Of a stretch of DNA of 64,000 nt, positions 27,093 through 36,313 are shown piece by piece (the stretch's first letter is position 1; each line of letters opens with the position of its first letter). The stretch comes from Streptomyces aureoverticillatus (lineage in GTDB: Bacteria; Actinomycetota; Actinomycetes; Streptomycetales; Streptomycetaceae), in assembly GCF_014649395.1 (NCBI RefSeq), contig NZ_BMSY01000017.1, forward strand, positions 86,001-150,000, given 5' to 3'. The translations under genes and the position numbers were made by a program. Under the pieces are notes generated by a model. The model was not told the origin of the DNA and made no database searches. It saw only the letters and a program-made list of their open reading frames with translations.

Positions 27093-27880
27093 CTACTTCG
27101 GGTCGCGGTTGAACTGCGCCAACGACCAGCGGTAGCCGAGCGCGCTCAGGCCGACGCACCAGGCGATCGCGAGCCACCCGTTGTGACCGATCCCGGTGCC
27201 GAGCAGCAGGCCGCGCAGGGTCTCGATGGCCGGGGTGAACGGCTGGTACTCGGCGATCGGCTGGAACCAGCCCGGCATCATGTCGGCCGGGATGAACGCG
27301 CTGGAGAAGAGCGGCAGAAGGATCAGCGGCATGGCCATGTTGCCGGCCGCCTCGGGGTTCGGGCTTGCCATGCCCATCCCGACCGCGATCCAGGTGAGCG
27401 CCAGGGCGAACAGCGCGACCAGCCCCAGTGCCGCCAGCCACTCCAGGACCGTGGCGTCCGTGGACCGGAAACCGATGGCCACACCGACGGCACCGACGAG
27501 GACGACGCTGGCGATCGACTGCAGCACACTGCCGACGACATGCCCGACGATCACAGAGCCGCGGTAGACCGCCATCGTCCGGAAGCGGGCGATGAGGCCC
27601 TCGGTCATGTCCATGGAGACGTACACCGCGGCCCCGATCGTGGTGCCGCCGATGGTCATCAGCAGGATGCCCGGGACGATATAGGCGATGTAGTCGGAGC
27701 GGTCCGCGCCGCCGCCGCCGATGCCCGCGCTCATCACGTCACCGAAGATGTAGACGAAGAGCAACAGCAGCATGATCGGCGTGAGCAGCAGGTTCAGGGT
27801 CGCGGACGGGTAGCGCCACGCGTGCAGCAGATTGCGGCGCAGCATCGTGTTCGAGTCGCGTACGGCGAGGGTGAGGGCGC

Positions 27881-27884
<4 letters not shown>
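27093..27884 (-). CDS. ABC-2 type drug exporter permease (DrrB-like)
   Basis: A 263-residue ABC-2 membrane protein with six predicted helices; SMDMTEGLIARFRTMAVYRGSV and the late LLPLFSSAFIPADMMPGWFQ are typical of DrrB/ABC-2 exporters. It is coupled to the ATPase gene by ATGA, so the two make one exporter, likely for a drug or secondary metabolite. The PadR/DUF1048 pair further upstream is the probable control unit. An 87-bp or longer non-coding gap separates it from the ArsR-type gene. Confidence 0.92.
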
Positions 27885-28882
<998 letters not shown>

Positions 28883-29094
28883 GGAGCCCTCCCTTTCGAA
28901 GGCTGATTGAACGACTGAAGTGACGCCGAAGTGGCTGGGAGAGTGAGTGAGTTGAGGACGGTTCTTCTGGGGTCGCCGTCAGACCCGGGAGCGGCCCAGG
29001 CCGACGGCGCCGCGCGCGGCGCGGGCACGGACCCCGCTCGCCGTCAGGCCAGGACGCGAGCCCGGACCTCGACGGCACCCTCAGCAGATCATCC

Positions 29095-29134
29095 GCGAAC
29101 CGGCCTCAGCCCGCCGGAGCGATCACCGGTTCGC
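29095..29134 (-). terminator. Inverted repeat downstream of the PadR/DUF1048 operon
   Basis: GCGAACCGG and CCGGTTCGC, 9-bp arms separated by 22 bases, lie just after the DUF1048 stop. I see nothing else, and no clear promoter, in the 267-bp gap before the DrrA-like gene. Confidence 0.35.
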
Positions 29135-29149
29135 AAGCCGTGCGCGCGC

Positions 29150-29530
29150 TCATCGGCGCGCCTCCCCCTCGCCTTCCTCGGCGCGCGCGACGGCCTCGGT
29201 CAGCTGCTTCCGCGCACGAGGGGGGACGTAGCCACCCTCCGAGTAGTTCTGGGCGAACGCGTCGACGAACTCCGCCGGGTCCTCCCCGACGATCTCGCGG
29301 ATCGGCGTCCCGTCCGCCGCGGCCTGCTCGAACAGGCCGGCGAGGTCTTCGAACATCGACGCGTTGCTTTCGCCGTCGGTCGGCACGAAGTGCATCAGGT
29401 ACTGCTCGACCGCTTCGACCGCCGTGCGGTAGTTCTCGGGCAGCTCCTTGACGCGCGCCTTGTACGCCCTCCAGCGCTTCTTGGGCCCGATCACCTTCGA
29501 GATGAAGCCGCCCTTTTCGACATCGGACAT
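29150..29530 (-). CDS. DUF1048 family protein
   Basis: A 126-residue helical protein of the DUF1048 family: KRWRAYKARVKELPENYRTA, an amphipathic core, and a charged C-terminus rich in Arg and Glu. Its function is not known; genes of this family usually sit next to PadR regulators and drug ABC exporters, as here. The gene begins two bases after the PadR stop, with GGGGGCAAG as a ribosome site inside the PadR gene, so the pair is cotranslated. Confidence 0.85.
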   Translation of the reverse strand: MSDVEKGGFISKVIGPKKRWRAYKARVKELPENYRTAVEAVEQYLMHFVPTDGESNASMFEDLAGLFEQAAADGTPIREIVGEDPAEFVDAFAQNYSEGGYVPPRARKQLTEAVARAEEGEGEARR

Positions 29531-29532
29531 GG

Positions 29533-29862
29533 CTACTTGCCCCCTTCGCGGAGCTGTTCCAGTCGTTCCGTGAGGAAGCTCCACGTCCTCCAGAACTCTT
29601 CGAGGTACTCCTCTCCCCGAGCGTTGAGGGAGTGCACCTTGCGGGGCGGCCCCTTCTCGGAGGGGACTTTCTCCACGTCGACGAGGCCGCGCTTCTCGAT
29701 CCTGACGAGCAGCGCGTAGATGGTCCCTTCGGCGATGTCGGAGAAACCCTGCTCCCGCAGCCGTGCCGTGATCTCGTAGCCGTAGGCGGGCCGGCCGGAC
29801 AGGGAGGCGAGAATGATGCCCTCCAGGGTGCCCTTGAGCATCTCCGTCTCCAGCTTGGTCAT
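29533..29862 (-). CDS. PadR-family transcriptional regulator
   Basis: A 109-residue PadR repressor: winged helix with EMLKGTLEGIILASLSGRPA, AYGYEITARLREQG and the wing segment RGLVDVEKVPSEKGPPRK, then a dimerising C-terminal helix. The ATG at 29862 has a strong AAGGAGGTG site; an in-frame ATG 16 codons earlier is less likely. It likely represses its own promoter through the direct repeats at 29911-29946 and may control the DrrAB-like exporter downstream on the same strand. Confidence 0.92.
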   Translation of the reverse strand: MTKLETEMLKGTLEGIILASLSGRPAYGYEITARLREQGFSDIAEGTIYALLVRIEKRGLVDVEKVPSEKGPPRKVHSLNARGEEYLEEFWRTWSFLTERLEQLREGGK

Positions 29863-29910
29863 GGAACACCTCCTTCCTGAGCTGTTCGGTCCTGAGCTAT
29901 TCAGTGTCAT

Positions 29911-29953
29911 TGACTACCGGTACACAGTAACGCTGACTACCGGTACTTAGCAA
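29911..29953 (-). promoter_or_regulatory. PadR promoter with two direct TGACTACCGGTAC repeats
   Basis: The 13-bp unit occurs at 29911-29923 and 29934-29946 (23-bp period), each holding the palindrome TACCGGTA. On the minus strand TTGCTA (29948-29953) and TACTGT (29924-29929) are 18 bp apart, so one repeat fills the spacer and the other follows the -10: a classic repressor layout. Confidence 0.65.
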
Positions 29954-29980
29954 GACCGAATAGCGCACCCCGCACATGCC

Positions 29981-30014
29981 GCGCCCCCCGCCGCGAGATC
30001 GCGGCGGGGGGCGC
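29981..30014. terminator. Strong hairpin terminator, 15-bp perfect stem
   Basis: GCGCCCCCCGCCGCG and its exact complement surround an AGAT loop. It lies 25 bp after the stop of the 57-residue protein gene and before the PadR promoter, so it probably ends that small transcript. Confidence 0.75.
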
Positions 30015-30039
30015 AGGGCGTACGCGTGCAGGGGGTCGG

Positions 30040-30213
30040 TCAGTCGACGCCCTGGAGGATGTGCGGCTCCGCGAGGTCGTCCTCGTATCCGGCGAGCCGG
30101 ATGGGTGCCGCGTGGGCCCACGCCTCCAGGTTGCGGAGCTTCTGAGGCCGTCCGGCCCGCTCACCGCCACGGTCGGTCGACCGCTTCTCCTGCTTGATCG
30201 GATCTGGTGTCAC
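30040..30213 (-). CDS. 57-residue protein of unknown function
   Basis: I do not recognise this family. The GTG start has a textbook AAGGAG six bases upstream, a hairpin terminator follows the stop, and a near-perfect palindrome precedes it, so it looks like a genuine single-gene unit. The protein is basic in its first half (QEKRSTDRGGERAGRPQKLR) and neutral to acidic in its second (NLEAWAHAAPIRLAG, YEDDLAEPHILQGVD); there is no signal peptide or membrane segment. A leader/core-like split with a conserved-looking C-terminus could suggest a modified peptide precursor, but no modifying enzyme is adjacent and no Cys is present. A small regulatory protein is equally possible. Confidence 0.7.
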   Translation of the reverse strand: MTPDPIKQEKRSTDRGGERAGRPQKLRNLEAWAHAAPIRLAGYEDDLAEPHILQGVD

Positions 30214-30223
30214 CGCGCACTCC

Positions 30224-30241
30224 TTCGTGTCGCGAAACGAA
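30224..30241. promoter_or_regulatory. 18-bp near-perfect palindrome before the 57-residue gene
   Basis: TTCGTGTCGCGAAACGAA matches its own reverse complement at 16 of 18 positions and touches the ribosome-binding site, a good operator or mRNA-structure candidate. The 377-bp gap (30214-30590) otherwise holds only the repeats at 30480 and a GGTTAACC palindrome at 30384. Confidence 0.5.
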
Positions 30242-30479
30242 AGAACAATGGCCGCGCTTGCTCGCGCTGTCTTCTCGGTCGCGGTGGCGCCGTGTCCTGG
30301 CGGGATCGCGGCCGTTGGTCGCAGCCTGTCCCGGGACGGTCGAGGGGCGCCGGTGTGCGCCTTGTGGCCGTCCGTTCGCACTAGGTTAACCAAATGAGCG
30401 CGGCTCTGCTCGATGGCGCTCACTGAAAGGGAGTAATCCGGACATGCCCGCCAGGGGCACATCGGGACATGCCCGGCAC

Positions 30480-30608
30480 GAGTCACCACGCGCCGGGCAT
30501 GAGTCGCCCTCCAACAGGTGTGAGTCGTCACACGCCAACAGGCGTACGTCGTCACCCGCCGGACTTGAGCCGCCCTCTACAAGGTGCGGGTCACCACTTG
30601 CCGGGCTT
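30480..30608. repeat. Degenerate ~21-bp tandem repeat running out of the SDR gene
   Basis: Six units of 21-24 bp (for example GAGTCACCACGCGCCGGGCAT and GGGTCACCACTTGCCGGGCTT) run from 30480 into the last codons of the SDR gene, alternating two subtypes. They look like amplified copies of the gene's own 3' end. Confidence 0.6.
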
Positions 30609-32078
30609 GTAGTCCTTGAGGAACACGCCGTACACGTCCTCGCCCGCCTCGCCGCGCACGATCGGGTCGTACACGCGGGCCGCGCCGTCGACCAGGTCGA
30701 GCGGGGCGTGGAAGCCCTCCTCGGCCAGCCGCAGCTTGTCGAAGTGCGGGCGCTCGTCGGTGATCCAGCCGGTGTCCACGGAGGTCATGAGGATGCCGTC
30801 GGTCTGGAACATCTCCTGGGCGCTGGTCCGCGTCACCATGTTCATCGCGGCCTTGGCGGCGTTCGTGTTCGGGTGCCCCGCGCCCTTGTAGCCGCGGCCG
30901 AAGACACCTTCCATCGCCGAGACGTTGACGACGTGGGCGCGCCCGCTCGCCGCCTTCTTCGCGGCCTCGGCCATCATCGGCCGCAAGTGGCTGATCAGGA
31001 TGAACGGCGCGGTGTAGTTGCACAGCTGGGTCTCGAGCAGTTCCACCGGGGAGATCTGCTCGATGGTCTGCACCCAGGTGTTGCTGTCCACCACGTCCGG
31101 CACCAGGCCGCCCGCGTCGATGGCGCTGCCGTCGCGGTGCCGCTCGACGCTGGCGTTGCCCGCGACCAGGGCGAGATCGGCGACCTTCTGCGCGTCGAGG
31201 CCGCTGACGCCGATCGGCAGCGCGGTCAGGCCGTCCACGGCGCCGGAGTTGAAGGCGCCGATCACGTGGTGGGCGGGCAGTTCCCCGGCGGGCAGCGGGG
31301 CGCTCTCGCCCTCGACGAGCGCGGCGTAGGCGGAGGGCAGGCGGCGCACGGTCTGCGTCGCGTTGTTGATGAGGATGTCCAGCGGGCCCTGCTCGGCGAC
31401 CCGCTCGGCCAGGCCGACCGCCTGCGCCGGGTCGCGCAGGTCGATGCCGACGACCTCCAGGCGGTGGATCCAGTCCGCCGCGTCGTCCATGGCCTTGAAG
31501 CGGCGGATGGCGTCCTTGGGGAAGCGCGTCGTGATGGTCGTGTGCGCGCCGTCACGAAGGAGGCGCAGCGCGATGTACATGCCGATCTTGGCGCGGCCGC
31601 CCGTGAGCAGGGCGCGCTTGCCGGCGAGGTCGGCGCGGGCGTCGCGCTTGGCCCGGTTCTCGGCGGCGCAGTCCTGGCACAGCTGGTGGTAGAAGTAGTC
31701 GACCTCGACGTACCGCGCCTTGCAGGTGTAGCAGGAGCGGGGGCGCTGGAGTATCCCCGCGATCTCCCCCCTGGCCGTCGCCGACGAGGGCAGGATGCCC
31801 TCCGTCTCGTCGTCGATGCGCTGCGCGGAGCCGGTCGCCGTGGCCTCGGTGACGGCCTTGTCGTGGGCGGTCTTGGCGGCGCGGCGCTCCTGCCGGCGGC
31901 GCTGCTTCACGGTCCGGTAGATCCCGGCGGTGGCGCGCCGCACGGTGATCGCGTCGGGGTGGTCGACGTCGAGCTTGTCCAGCTCGTCGAGCACGCTGAG
32001 GCAGACGGCGAGCCGCTCGGGGTCGATGCCCGGTCCGTACGAAACGGCGCCTTCCTGGCTGTCCTCTGTCACGGTCAT
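30591..32078 (-). CDS. SDR-family protein with N-terminal zinc ribbon and altered active site
   Basis: A 495-residue protein. Residues 1-125 are helical and charged; a C-x2-C...C-x2-C zinc-ribbon-like element (CYTCKARY...LCQDC) lies near 130-155; a Rossmann SDR domain follows. The cofactor motif reads TGGRAKIG, with the middle Gly of TGxxxGIG replaced by Lys, and NNAT stands for NNAG. At the YxxxK position I read TNAAK, so the catalytic Tyr appears to be Thr while Lys is kept. Large insertions occur between the Rossmann strands. Activity is therefore uncertain. Similar long SDR proteins are widespread in Streptomyces, to my knowledge without assigned function. Confidence 0.85.
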   Translation of the reverse strand: MTVTEDSQEGAVSYGPGIDPERLAVCLSVLDELDKLDVDHPDAITVRRATAGIYRTVKQRRRQERRAAKTAHDKAVTEATATGSAQRIDDETEGILPSSATARGEIAGILQRPRSCYTCKARYVEVDYFYHQLCQDCAAENRAKRDARADLAGKRALLTGGRAKIGMYIALRLLRDGAHTTITTRFPKDAIRRFKAMDDAADWIHRLEVVGIDLRDPAQAVGLAERVAEQGPLDILINNATQTVRRLPSAYAALVEGESAPLPAGELPAHHVIGAFNSGAVDGLTALPIGVSGLDAQKVADLALVAGNASVERHRDGSAIDAGGLVPDVVDSNTWVQTIEQISPVELLETQLCNYTAPFILISHLRPMMAEAAKKAASGRAHVVNVSAMEGVFGRGYKGAGHPNTNAAKAAMNMVTRTSAQEMFQTDGILMTSVDTGWITDERPHFDKLRLAEEGFHAPLDLVDGAARVYDPIVRGEAGEDVYGVFLKDYKPGKW

Positions 32079-32151
32079 CGCCGCTGTCGTTCCTCACCGC
32101 ACTAGTGCCGCGGCTCGTCTGGGTGACCGCGGATGCTCCAAAAGCGGAACT

Positions 32152-33588
32152 TTACGTAGCCCGGGCGCCCGATACCAAACCCGAACGGTCGCCCGCCACC
32201 CGGGGCCTGTCCTCGCAGGCCGCCACCAGTGCGGCCAGTTCGACGCGCAGGCACCGCGCGAGCAGGTCCAGGTCCGGCACCGCGGCGGCGTCCGCGACCA
32301 GGCCGTAGTGGACGCGGCCGCGGTACGTCGAGACGGCGACCGCGAGGGCCTGCCCGCGGGCCAGCGGGGCGAAGGGATAGACCTCCGTGAGCGGGTGGCC
32401 GGCCAGGCGCAGGCCGAGGCTGGGCAGCGGCACGCTGGTCACGAGGATGTCGAAGAGCAGCCGGGCCGCGTGCGCGACGGCGGGGCCGCCGACGCGGTGG
32501 CCGAGCGGCGGCACGTGGTCGGCGAGCAGCGCGACGGCGCCGGCGCCGCGCGTGGGCCCCGCGTCCTTGTTGCGGTCCATCGCGCCGCGCACGGCGCGGA
32601 GCCGGGCGAGCGGATCGGCGTCGTCGACGGGCAGCCGGACGAGATAGCCGGAGAGGCGGTTGGCCGCCGGGTGGGCCGTGCGCGGGCGGCGGCGCGAGAC
32701 GGGCACGAGGGCGCGCGGGGCGATGCCGTCGCTGCCGTCGCCGCGCTCGTCGAGCCAGCGCCGCAGCGCCCCGGCGACCACGGCGATCAGGACGTCGTTG
32801 ACGGTGCCGCCGGCCGTCTTGCGCACGCGGTGCACGTCGTCCAGGTCAAGGGCGACGCCCGCGGTGCGGCGGGTTCCGGTGGCCCGGGAGGTGAGGGCTT
32901 CGCAGGACCGTACGCCCCGGGTCGCCCGCGCCACGGCGGCGCCGATGTCCAGGGCCCGTCCGACCTCGTCCAGGGCCTGGCCGACGCCCGTGACGGTGGA
33001 CCTGACGGTGGCGGCGACCCGGCCGGGCACCCGGCGCGGGTCGAGGGCGCTCCCCCACGACGACGGCCACGGCGACGACGCCGACTCGGCAGCGGCTCTC
33101 GGCGCCCGCGCGGGCGGCGGCTCCATCGGGTCCATGACCGCCGCGGCCAGCGTCAGGGCATGCAGCCCGTCGGCGAGGGCGTGGTGGAACTTGAACAGGA
33201 CGGCGAACGACGCCCCGTCCGCGGCGGGCAGGACGTGCGCCTCCCACGGCGGCCGGTCCCGGTCGAGCGGCCGCTGCATGAGTACGCCCGCCGCGGCGTG
33301 GAAGTCCGCGGCGGGCGGGGCGAGGCGCACGTGGTCCAGCGGGTCGAAGCCGGGCGCGGGCTGCCGCGCGGCGCCGCCGGGAGGCAGCAGCACGTCACGT
33401 ATGCGCATGCGCAGACCCGGCACACCCGCCGCGCGGGCGGCGAGCAGATCGGCGGCGTGCGCGGCGGCGGAGGGCGAGTCGGCCGTGAAGACGCCGAGCG
33501 CGCCCAGGTGCATGGGGTGTTCGGCGGACTCGATGCTCCAGAAGGCGAGATCGAGGGGGGCGAGCAGGGCTGAGCTCTCAGAGGTCAT
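32152..33588 (-). CDS. Wax ester synthase/diacylglycerol acyltransferase (WS/DGAT) family protein
   Basis: A 478-residue acyl-CoA-dependent acyltransferase making wax esters or triacylglycerol. The catalytic HHxxxDG is present as FHHALADG, with PLDRDRPPWEAHVL before it and the NDVLIAVVAGALRRWL and NRLSGYLVRLP motifs in the C-terminal half. Start at 33588 gives the canonical N-terminus LLAPLDLAFWSIES; the longer frame upstream lacks a ribosome site. Streptomyces store triacylglycerol, so a storage-lipid role is likely. It ends 73 bp before the zinc-ribbon SDR gene on the same strand. Confidence 0.9.
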   Translation of the reverse strand: MTSESSALLAPLDLAFWSIESAEHPMHLGALGVFTADSPSAAAHAADLLAARAAGVPGLRMRIRDVLLPPGGAARQPAPGFDPLDHVRLAPPAADFHAAAGVLMQRPLDRDRPPWEAHVLPAADGASFAVLFKFHHALADGLHALTLAAAVMDPMEPPPARAPRAAAESASSPWPSSWGSALDPRRVPGRVAATVRSTVTGVGQALDEVGRALDIGAAVARATRGVRSCEALTSRATGTRRTAGVALDLDDVHRVRKTAGGTVNDVLIAVVAGALRRWLDERGDGSDGIAPRALVPVSRRRPRTAHPAANRLSGYLVRLPVDDADPLARLRAVRGAMDRNKDAGPTRGAGAVALLADHVPPLGHRVGGPAVAHAARLLFDILVTSVPLPSLGLRLAGHPLTEVYPFAPLARGQALAVAVSTYRGRVHYGLVADAAAVPDLDLLARCLRVELAALVAACEDRPRVAGDRSGLVSGARAT

Positions 33589-33685
33589 GGCTCGCTCTCG
33601 CGTCGACGACGGAAGCCAGCAGCCAATCACTCTCCGACAATTACGGTCAAGTACGATCTAGCTACGCACAGTTAACAGTGGATTA

Positions 33686-33735
33686 AGGCCCGCCCTTCCC
33701 GAAAACTCCTGGAGACTCCCGGGAAAAGCGGGCCT
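33686..33735 (-). terminator. Two-tier hairpin after the GH92 gene
   Basis: Outer arms AGGCCCGC (33686-33693) and GCGGGCCT (33728-33735) and inner arms TTCCCG/CGGGAA form a long stem 17 bp beyond the GH92 stop. Confidence 0.6.
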
Positions 33736-33751
33736 CATGGGACTCGTATGG

Positions 33752-36091
33752 TCACCCCACCACGGGCGGCGCCGCCTCCGCCGACGTACCCCACCGCGAG
33801 GGCTTCTCGCCGACGCCGAACGACAGCTCCCGCAGCTCGCGGACATCGTCCGTACGCAGATACGTCCGCCCGTAGTCCGCGCCGTCGGCGCGGACCGACT
33901 GCACGTACCGCCGCTCCGGCGACGTGCCGGGCGCCTTCACCGTGAACCGGCCGCGCGGGTAGTAGCGGCGGTCCAGGGTGAGGTCGACGCGCTCGAAGAC
34001 GGGCGTCGACAGACCCCAGGTGTCCGTGCCCGGCTGCACCGGGAAGATCCCGATCGAGGACAGGACGTTCCAGGCGGACATGGTGCCCAGGTCGTCGTTG
34101 CCGGTCATGCCGGTCGGCGTGTCCGTGAAGAGCGTGAGCGCGGCGTGCACCACGTCGGTCGTCTTCCACGGCTGCCCGGTGGACAGATACGTGTACGGGG
34201 CGATCAGGTCCGGCTCGTTCTGCGGGTTGTACTTGTCCGCGTTGTAGTAGTCGTACGGGCCGTTGACCCACACCTCGCGGGCGGTCTTCGCGGGGTCCTT
34301 CAGGAGCTGCTCGTAGGCGAAGAAGGAGTCCAGGCGGTCGTTGGTCGCCTGCTTGCCGCCGATCAGGTCCACCATGCCCGGCAGGTCCTGCGGCACCAGC
34401 CACTGGTACTGCCAGGAGGTGCCCTCGTGGAAGCCCTCGCTCTTGGCCGGATCGGCCGGTCCGGTGAACGCTCCGTCCTTGTCCCGGGCCCGGAAGAACC
34501 CGGTCGAACTGTCAAAGATCTTCCGGTAGTTCTGCGCGCGCGCCGCATAACGGGCGGCGTCCTTCTCATGCCCCAGCTCACGCGCCATCTGCCCCAGCAT
34601 CGCGTCCGAAAGGGCGTACTCCAGGGTGGCCGACGCGCCGTGGTCGTAGTCGGAGTCACCGGGCTTGGCGTGCGGGCGGCCCTTGATGTACGGCGCGAAG
34701 CCCTCGGCGATGTACTCCTTGTTCGCCTCGCGGCCCACCGGCGCCGAGTCGGCCGGCGGCACCCCGTCGGCGTTCTTCTTCAGCGCGCGGTACGCGTCCT
34801 CCTCGTACCCCTTCAACAGGCCCTGCTGGTAGGCGTTGGTGAGGAACGGAGTGACCGGGTCGCCGGTCATGATGTTCGTCTCGACGGTGCCGTAGCCCCA
34901 TTTGGGCAGCCAGCCGCTCTCGGCGTCGATCCTGAGGACGGACAGCGCCATGTCGCGGGACTCACGCGGCGCGAGCAGCGCTAGGAGCTGGGCCTGGGTG
35001 CGGTAGGTGTCCCACAGCGACCAGTTCTGGTAGTAGGTAAAACCCTTCGCGTGGTGGGTCTTCTGGTCCCAGCCGGTGTAGCGGCCGTCGACGTCGCTGC
35101 CGATGTTCGGCGCGAGGAACGAGCGGTAGAGCGACGAGTAGAAGGTGCGCCGCAGCGTCTGGCTGCCGCCCCGGGCCCGTACGTCGTCGAGCCGGTCCTC
35201 CCACTTCGCGCGCGCCGCGTGCTCGACGCGGGCGAAGGAACGGCCGCCCTCCGCACGGAGGTTGAGCGCCGCGCCGCCGGCGTCGACGTACGAGAGCGCG
35301 GTCGTCGCCTCGACGGTGCGGTCCTTCGCCGTGTCGAACCGGACGTACGCGCCATTGCGCTCGGCGTCGGCCGAGGACTTCTTGGAGCCCGGGGTGACGG
35401 TCCCGCCCTTCCAGGTGCCGGACGAGGCGAAGGGACGGTCGAAGCGGGTGACGGTGTAGAGGGTGTACGGCTTGGTGTCCTGGCAGAAGCCGCTGCCGGT
35501 GATCTTCGTGCGGACGGTGCGGCGGTCGAGGATCTCGACCTCGGTGCGGACCGTCTTGTGCAGCGACTGGCCCGCGTTGAGGAGGACGTTGGCCTTGTCG
35601 GTGGCAGGGAACGTGTAACGCTGCACGCCGGTACGCTCGGTCGCGGTCAGCTCGGCGTCGACGCCTGACTTCAAGCCCACTTTGTAGTATCCGGGGCGTG
35701 CCTTCTCCGTGTCGTGGCTGAACTCCGCCGCGTACTTGGCGTAGTCCGTCTCCGTCACGTCCCCCGTCGTCGGCAGGACCGGCAGGTCCCCGCCGAGCCC
35801 GCAGCCCACGCCGGACAGATGCACGGCGGAGAAGCCGCGGATGTGCGTGTCGGAGTGGTCGTACCCGGTGTTGTGGCCGGTGTCGGGCGAGAGCTGCACC
35901 ATGCCGAAGGGCACCGCGGCGCCCGGGTAGGTGTTGCCCTCGTTCTCGGTGCCGATGAACGGGTTGACCAGGCCGGTCAGCCGCTCCCCCGAGGGCGCGG
36001 CCTCGGCCGACGGGACGGCGAGGGCACCGCCGAGGAGCGCGGCCGCCACGGCCGCCGTCCCCGCGCCGCGCAGCCGTTGGGTCCATCTCAT
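33752..36091 (-). CDS. Secreted GH92 alpha-mannosidase
   Basis: A 779-residue exo-alpha-mannosidase (often alpha-1,2). Signal peptide AAVAAALLGGALAVPSAEAAPS, then the family start LVNPFIGTENEGNTYPGAA, PFGMVQLSPDTG and YDHSDTHIRGFSAVHLSG; the catalytic acid/base and base motifs are seen in WEGTSW-like HEGTSWQYQW and GNDDLGTMSAW. Calcium-dependent in known relatives. AAGGAGG lies about 11 bases before the ATG, and a GACAACGTTGTC operator 30 bp upstream links it to the LacI regulator at 39156. It would trim high-mannose glycans outside the cell. Confidence 0.93.
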   Translation of the reverse strand: MRWTQRLRGAGTAAVAAALLGGALAVPSAEAAPSGERLTGLVNPFIGTENEGNTYPGAAVPFGMVQLSPDTGHNTGYDHSDTHIRGFSAVHLSGVGCGLGGDLPVLPTTGDVTETDYAKYAAEFSHDTEKARPGYYKVGLKSGVDAELTATERTGVQRYTFPATDKANVLLNAGQSLHKTVRTEVEILDRRTVRTKITGSGFCQDTKPYTLYTVTRFDRPFASSGTWKGGTVTPGSKKSSADAERNGAYVRFDTAKDRTVEATTALSYVDAGGAALNLRAEGGRSFARVEHAARAKWEDRLDDVRARGGSQTLRRTFYSSLYRSFLAPNIGSDVDGRYTGWDQKTHHAKGFTYYQNWSLWDTYRTQAQLLALLAPRESRDMALSVLRIDAESGWLPKWGYGTVETNIMTGDPVTPFLTNAYQQGLLKGYEEDAYRALKKNADGVPPADSAPVGREANKEYIAEGFAPYIKGRPHAKPGDSDYDHGASATLEYALSDAMLGQMARELGHEKDAARYAARAQNYRKIFDSSTGFFRARDKDGAFTGPADPAKSEGFHEGTSWQYQWLVPQDLPGMVDLIGGKQATNDRLDSFFAYEQLLKDPAKTAREVWVNGPYDYYNADKYNPQNEPDLIAPYTYLSTGQPWKTTDVVHAALTLFTDTPTGMTGNDDLGTMSAWNVLSSIGIFPVQPGTDTWGLSTPVFERVDLTLDRRYYPRGRFTVKAPGTSPERRYVQSVRADGADYGRTYLRTDDVRELRELSFGVGEKPSRWGTSAEAAPPVVG

Positions 36092-36120
36092 GGGTGGGAA
36101 CGCCTCCTTGGACAGCTTTG

Positions 36121-36132
36121 GACAACGTTGTC
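36121..36132. promoter_or_regulatory. LacI-type operator upstream of GH92
   Basis: GACAACGTTGTC is a perfect 12-bp palindrome 30 bp before the GH92 start, sharing the CAACGTTG core with the site at 39036 upstream of GH2. Nothing else is evident in the 222-bp gap to the GH2 stop. Confidence 0.6.
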
Positions 36133-36313
36133 ACTGCATCGGGCGCGCCCATTCTTCGGCGGCCTGCGTGTACTCGTCAAGGGTCGCGACGGGGTGGCGA
36201 AGGGGGGCGCCGGGGTGCCCCGACAAGGTCCGAACCTGCCGTCGGGCACGGCGACGCGCCCCGGTCCGCCCCACGGGGAGGACGAACCGGAGCGCGTCGA
36301 TCCGTCAGGCCCT

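Noticed and set aside
29981..30014. Operator role for the 15-bp palindrome
   Set aside because: A very GC-rich stem with a tight loop just after a stop codon is better explained as a terminator.
30040..30213. Lanthipeptide or lasso-peptide precursor
   Set aside because: No Cys for lanthionine rings, no lasso leader motif, and no modifying enzyme in the neighbourhood; left as unknown.
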